Source: Polyangium jinanense (GTDB lineage Bacteria > Myxococcota > Polyangia > Polyangiales > Polyangiaceae). From it: 64,000 nt of DNA. The notes below the pieces were generated by a model. That model had not been told where the DNA came from, made no database searches, and was given only the letters and a program-made list of their open reading frames with translations. Every line of letters starts with the position of its first letter. Position 1 is the stretch's first letter. The stretch covers positions 1 through 64,000 of the forward strand of contig NZ_JAGTJJ010000031.1 in assembly GCF_028435365.1 (NCBI RefSeq), read 5' to 3'. The position numbers were made by a program, and so were the translations under genes. Shown piece by piece: positions 61,480 to 64,000 of the stretch.

Positions 61480-62052
61480 ATGAGCTCCCCTGACCAGAAG
61501 TTCATCGAGCGCGTCACGCAGTGCATCGCACGGCCTGGGCCGAACGCCCCGCGCGGCGTGCAGCACTCGATCCTGGCGCAGGCGGCGCGCCTCGCGCAGA
61601 GCGCCCCCATCGGGGACGAGGCCACGGCCCCTTCCGGCTTTGATCCTGCGGCGGCTGCGCTCTTCGAGGGCACCGTCGAGAGCGCGTACCTCGTGGCCAC
61701 CTCCGATGGCCCGCTCTCGTCGACCGAGGACGCCGTGCTTCGCGCGATCATCGGCATCGGCTGCGATGGCAAGGTCTCGGCCGAGCAGATCGAGGCCCTC
61801 TTCGGCGAGCTTGTCTCCGCGCAACAACGCGAGAGTGAAGACGAGCGCGTCGCACACATCGCTCAGATGATCACGCATCGGGATCATCAGCGTGAGGTCC
61901 TGCGCATCGCGGCGATCATGGCGCGCGCGTCGGGCGGCATCCGACCTTCCGAGCGCGCGCTCCTCGATCGTCTCGCGCAGCGCTTCTCGCTCGGCGCGGC
62001 GGCGGTCGACGCTGTGATCACGGAAGCCAGCGAAGCGCTCGGCACCGTCTGA
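61480..62052 (+). CDS. TerB-like domain protein
   Basis: The 190-residue soluble protein has the TerB-like pattern (about 60-180): ESAYLVATSDGPLSSTEDAVLRAII...DGKVSAEQIEALFGEL and VAHIAQMITHRDHQREVLRIAAIMARASGGIRPSERALLDRLAQRF. TerB folds bind metals or proteins and occur in tellurite and stress gene sets, but no other ter gene is nearby. It lies between lipA (69 bases) and the E1 alpha gene. Confidence 0.78.
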   Translation: MSSPDQKFIERVTQCIARPGPNAPRGVQHSILAQAARLAQSAPIGDEATAPSGFDPAAAALFEGTVESAYLVATSDGPLSSTEDAVLRAIIGIGCDGKVSAEQIEALFGELVSAQQRESEDERVAHIAQMITHRDHQREVLRIAAIMARASGGIRPSERALLDRLAQRFSLGAAAVDAVITEASEALGTV

Positions 62053-62098
62053 AGCGTGACACGCGGACGCGTACGCCTCCTCTCGTGCATGCCCGTCA

Positions 62099-62167
62099 TG
62101 CTGCATGTGCAGCACGAATTCGCGCAATGATTGCCGGCTATTCTGCGCGCTCTTCGCACATGCAGCA
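62099..62167. promoter_or_regulatory. Two palindromic sites upstream of the E1 genes
   Basis: TGCTGCATGTGCAGCA (62099-62114) is a perfect inverted repeat with 7-base arms. Its first 12 bases recur in reverse at 62156-62167 (GCACATGCAGCA). They lie 142 and 89 bases before the E1 alpha start (62256), in the 203-base gap after the TerB-like gene. A repeated 12-base motif is typical of an operator for a dimeric regulator. Confidence 0.45.
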
Positions 62168-62255
62168 GTCACGACGCGGCGTGTTGTAAAATGGCGTGAT
62201 CTGCGCTTGGCCCCTGGCCATTCTGTCGCCCTTTGACTACGGTCCGGGCGCCATC

Positions 62256-63449
62256 ATGAGCACTGCCACCCAACCCGCATCGAGCCTCGCCTCCACTGCC
62301 TCGGGGGGCAGCATGGAAGGCTCCGCCCACCCGGTCGCGCGGCATCCGCTCGACGCGCACGCGCCTGACGTCGTGCGTGTTCTCCGCGACGACGGCACCC
62401 TCGATCCGACGAATGATCCTGGTCTTCGCAGCGACGAGGTGCTCACCCTTTACCGCGCGATGGTGCGCGCGCGCTTGCTCGACGAGCGCCTCGTCCTCCT
62501 GCAACGGCAGGGGCGCATCGGCTTCCACATCGGCTGCAAGGGCGAGGAGGCGAGCATCCTCGGCAGCGCCTTCGCCATGCGGCAGAACGACTGGATCTTC
62601 CCGTGCTACCGCGAGTTTGCCGCGGCGCTCTGGCGCGGGATGCCCCTCCAGCGGTACGTCGACAACATGTTCGGCAACGCGAACGACCCCGTGAAGGGTC
62701 GCCAGATGCCGGACCACTACACGTGGAAGAGCGGCAAGTTCGGCTCGGTCAGCTCGCCGATCGGCACCCAGATCACGCAGGCCGTCGGGTTTGCCTGGGC
62801 CGCGAAGACCCGCAAGGAGGACACGGCGGTCCTCGTGTACTTCGGCGACGGCGCCACGAGCTCGAACGAGTTCCACAACGGCATGAACTTCGCGGGCGTC
62901 TTCAAGGCCCCGACGGTCTTCTTCTGCCGCAACAACGGCTGGGCCATCAGCGTGCCGACCGAGCGGCAGACCGCGAGCGAGACCTTCGCGCAGAAGGGCA
63001 TCGCCTACGGCGTCCCCGGCGTTCGTTGCGACGGCAACGACCTCTTCGCCGTCGTCAAGGTGACGCGTGACGCGGTCGCTCGTGCCGCGCGTGGGGAAGG
63101 CCCGACGATCATCGAGGCGCTCACCTACCGGCTCGAAGGTCACTCGACGAGCGACGATCCCAAGGCGTACCGGCCCGAGGCGGGCCTCGATTCCTGGCGC
63201 CGCCTCGACCCGATCCCGCGCCTGCGCCGGTACATCGAGCGCACGATCGGCTGGACCGACGCGCAGGACAAGGAGCTCGAGACCGAGCTCGACGCCGAGC
63301 TCAAGGCTGCGATCGCGGTCTCCGAGAAGACCCAGGCGCCCCCGCTCGAGTCGCTCTTCGAAGACGTCTACGGCGAGCTGCCCTGGCACCTGCAAGAGCA
63401 GCGGGACGAGCTTCTGCGCGGCCCGCGCGCCAAGGGGCACGGCCACTGA
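62256..63449 (+). CDS. 2-oxo acid dehydrogenase E1 component, alpha subunit
   Basis: The 397-residue protein has the thiamine diphosphate motif of E1 alpha: GDGATSSNEFHNGMNFAGVFK at 197-217 with Asn226-Asn227 (FFCRNN) ending it, and KGRQMPDHYTWKSGKFGSVSSPIGTQ. It could be the pyruvate or the branched-chain (BCKDH) form; PTVFFCRNNGWAISVPTERQT is more BCKDH-like. Start at 62256 chosen as an ATG near the family start; the Ala/Ser-rich N terminus is atypical. Cofactor lipoate comes from LipA upstream. Confidence 0.9.
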   Translation: MSTATQPASSLASTASGGSMEGSAHPVARHPLDAHAPDVVRVLRDDGTLDPTNDPGLRSDEVLTLYRAMVRARLLDERLVLLQRQGRIGFHIGCKGEEASILGSAFAMRQNDWIFPCYREFAAALWRGMPLQRYVDNMFGNANDPVKGRQMPDHYTWKSGKFGSVSSPIGTQITQAVGFAWAAKTRKEDTAVLVYFGDGATSSNEFHNGMNFAGVFKAPTVFFCRNNGWAISVPTERQTASETFAQKGIAYGVPGVRCDGNDLFAVVKVTRDAVARAARGEGPTIIEALTYRLEGHSTSDDPKAYRPEAGLDSWRRLDPIPRLRRYIERTIGWTDAQDKELETELDAELKAAIAVSEKTQAPPLESLFEDVYGELPWHLQEQRDELLRGPRAKGHGH

Positions 63450-63500
63450 TCCTCGGGGAAACCCGCCCTCCTTTCGAGAAGGTCACGGAGAGATAGCACG

Positions 63501-64000
63501 ATGCCTCAGATGAACATGGTCCAGGCCATCAACGACGCCCTCCGCCACGAGATGCGGCGCGACAATCGCGTCGTCGTCCTCGGCGAGGATGTCGGGAAGG
63601 TCGGCGGCGTCTTCCGCGTCACGCAGGGCCTCTTCGACGAGTTCGGCGACGACCGCGTGATCGACACCCCGCTGTCCGAGGGTGGCATCATCGGCACCGC
63701 GATCGGCATGGCCCTCTACGGCCTGGTTCCGGTCCCCGAGATCCAGTTCTCCGACTTCATCTTCCCCGCGTACGATCAGATCGTCTCCGAGCTGGCGAAG
63801 TACCGCTATCGCTCGGGCGGCGAGTATCCGGCGAAGCTCGTCATCCGCACGCCCACGGGCGGCGGCATTCGCGGCGGCCACTACCACTCGCAGTCGCCCG
63901 AGGCGCAGTTCATCCACGTCGCGGGCCTCAAGGTGGTTTGTCCGTCGAACCCGGCCGACGCGAAGGGCCTGCTCCTCGCCTCGATCCGCGACCCGGATCC
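63501..64000 (+). CDS. 2-oxo acid dehydrogenase E1 component, beta subunit (cut by window end)
   Basis: The frame begins ATG 63501 after GGAGAG and runs past the window end (166 residues visible). It has the E1 beta start [56 protein letters not shown], and [44 protein letters not shown]. With E1 alpha it forms the alpha2beta2 decarboxylase. It lies 51 bases after E1 alpha; the rest, and probably an E2 gene, lie outside the window. Confidence 0.92.
   Translation, partial: MPQMNMVQAINDALRHEMRRDNRVVVLGEDVGKVGGVFRVTQGLFDEFGDDRVIDTPLSEGGIIGTAIGMALYGLVPVPEIQFSDFIFPAYDQIVSELAKYRYRSGGEYPAKLVIRTPTGGGIRGGHYHSQSPEAQFIHVAGLKVVCPSNPADAKGLLLASIRDPD

Noticed and set aside
1..64000. tRNA, rRNA, CRISPR, transposase or prophage genes
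   Set aside because: None seen by reading for cloverleaf parts, repeat-spacer arrays, DDE/Tyr recombinase motifs or phage structural genes; a tRNAscan or Infernal run would be decisive.

Overview
The window looks like chromosomal DNA of a myxobacterium (Myxococcota, most likely the Polyangium/Sorangium side). This is an inference from high GC with strong third-position GC, many secreted lipoproteins of unknown function, Hanks-type Ser/Thr kinases fused to AAA/TPR or receiver domains, PAS/GAF histidine kinases, HEAT-repeat proteins and a complete chemosensory operon. I see no rRNA, tRNA, CRISPR array, insertion sequence or prophage. Almost every base is coding, and many neighbours overlap or abut.

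Layout. 0.2-10.5 kb: secreted and envelope proteins (a lipoprotein, an interrupted small gene, a 1254-residue kinase-ATPase-TPR regulator, a GNAT acetyltransferase, a GxQxGxxN-repeat protein, a beta-barrel-like protein behind a candidate sigma-54 promoter, and a copper-monooxygenase-like lipoprotein), with a 43-bp tandem repeat between two of them. 10.5-21.8 kb: a small membrane protein, a propeller lipoprotein, a dienelactone-hydrolase lipoprotein, an Asp-box lipoprotein, FHA and TetR proteins, a PAS/GAF histidine kinase with a broken receiver tail, an alpha/beta hydrolase, a low-complexity lipoprotein and a DUF4180 protein. 21.8-38.2 kb: a bacterial alpha-2-macroglobulin coupled to a partner lipoprotein, two hypothetical proteins, a PAS histidine kinase, a di-haem peroxidase overlapping a phosphoesterase, a LysM lytic transglycosylase and a Uma2-type nuclease-fold protein.

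38.3-51.4 kb is the signalling core. A minus-strand operon encodes response regulator, CheA, CheW, CheW, a HEAT protein, CheR and CheB, with no receptor gene. Divergent from it lie a VWA lipoprotein, a lone receiver, a GAF histidine kinase and a lone Hpt protein. These converge on a Ser/Thr kinase whose C-terminal receiver is split off by an apparent one-base deletion. Together they contain every part of a phosphorelay that could end on a Hanks-type kinase.

51.6-64 kb is mostly metabolic: rlmN, a beta-barrel-like protein, a tight operon ending in mtnA, a helical unknown, a zinc-binding ExoX-C-like protein, the XisH/XisI pair, and lipA followed by a TerB-like protein and the E1 alpha and (truncated) E1 beta genes of a 2-oxo acid dehydrogenase. 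LipA makes the lipoyl cofactor that such a dehydrogenase needs. A repeated palindromic motif sits upstream of the E1 genes.
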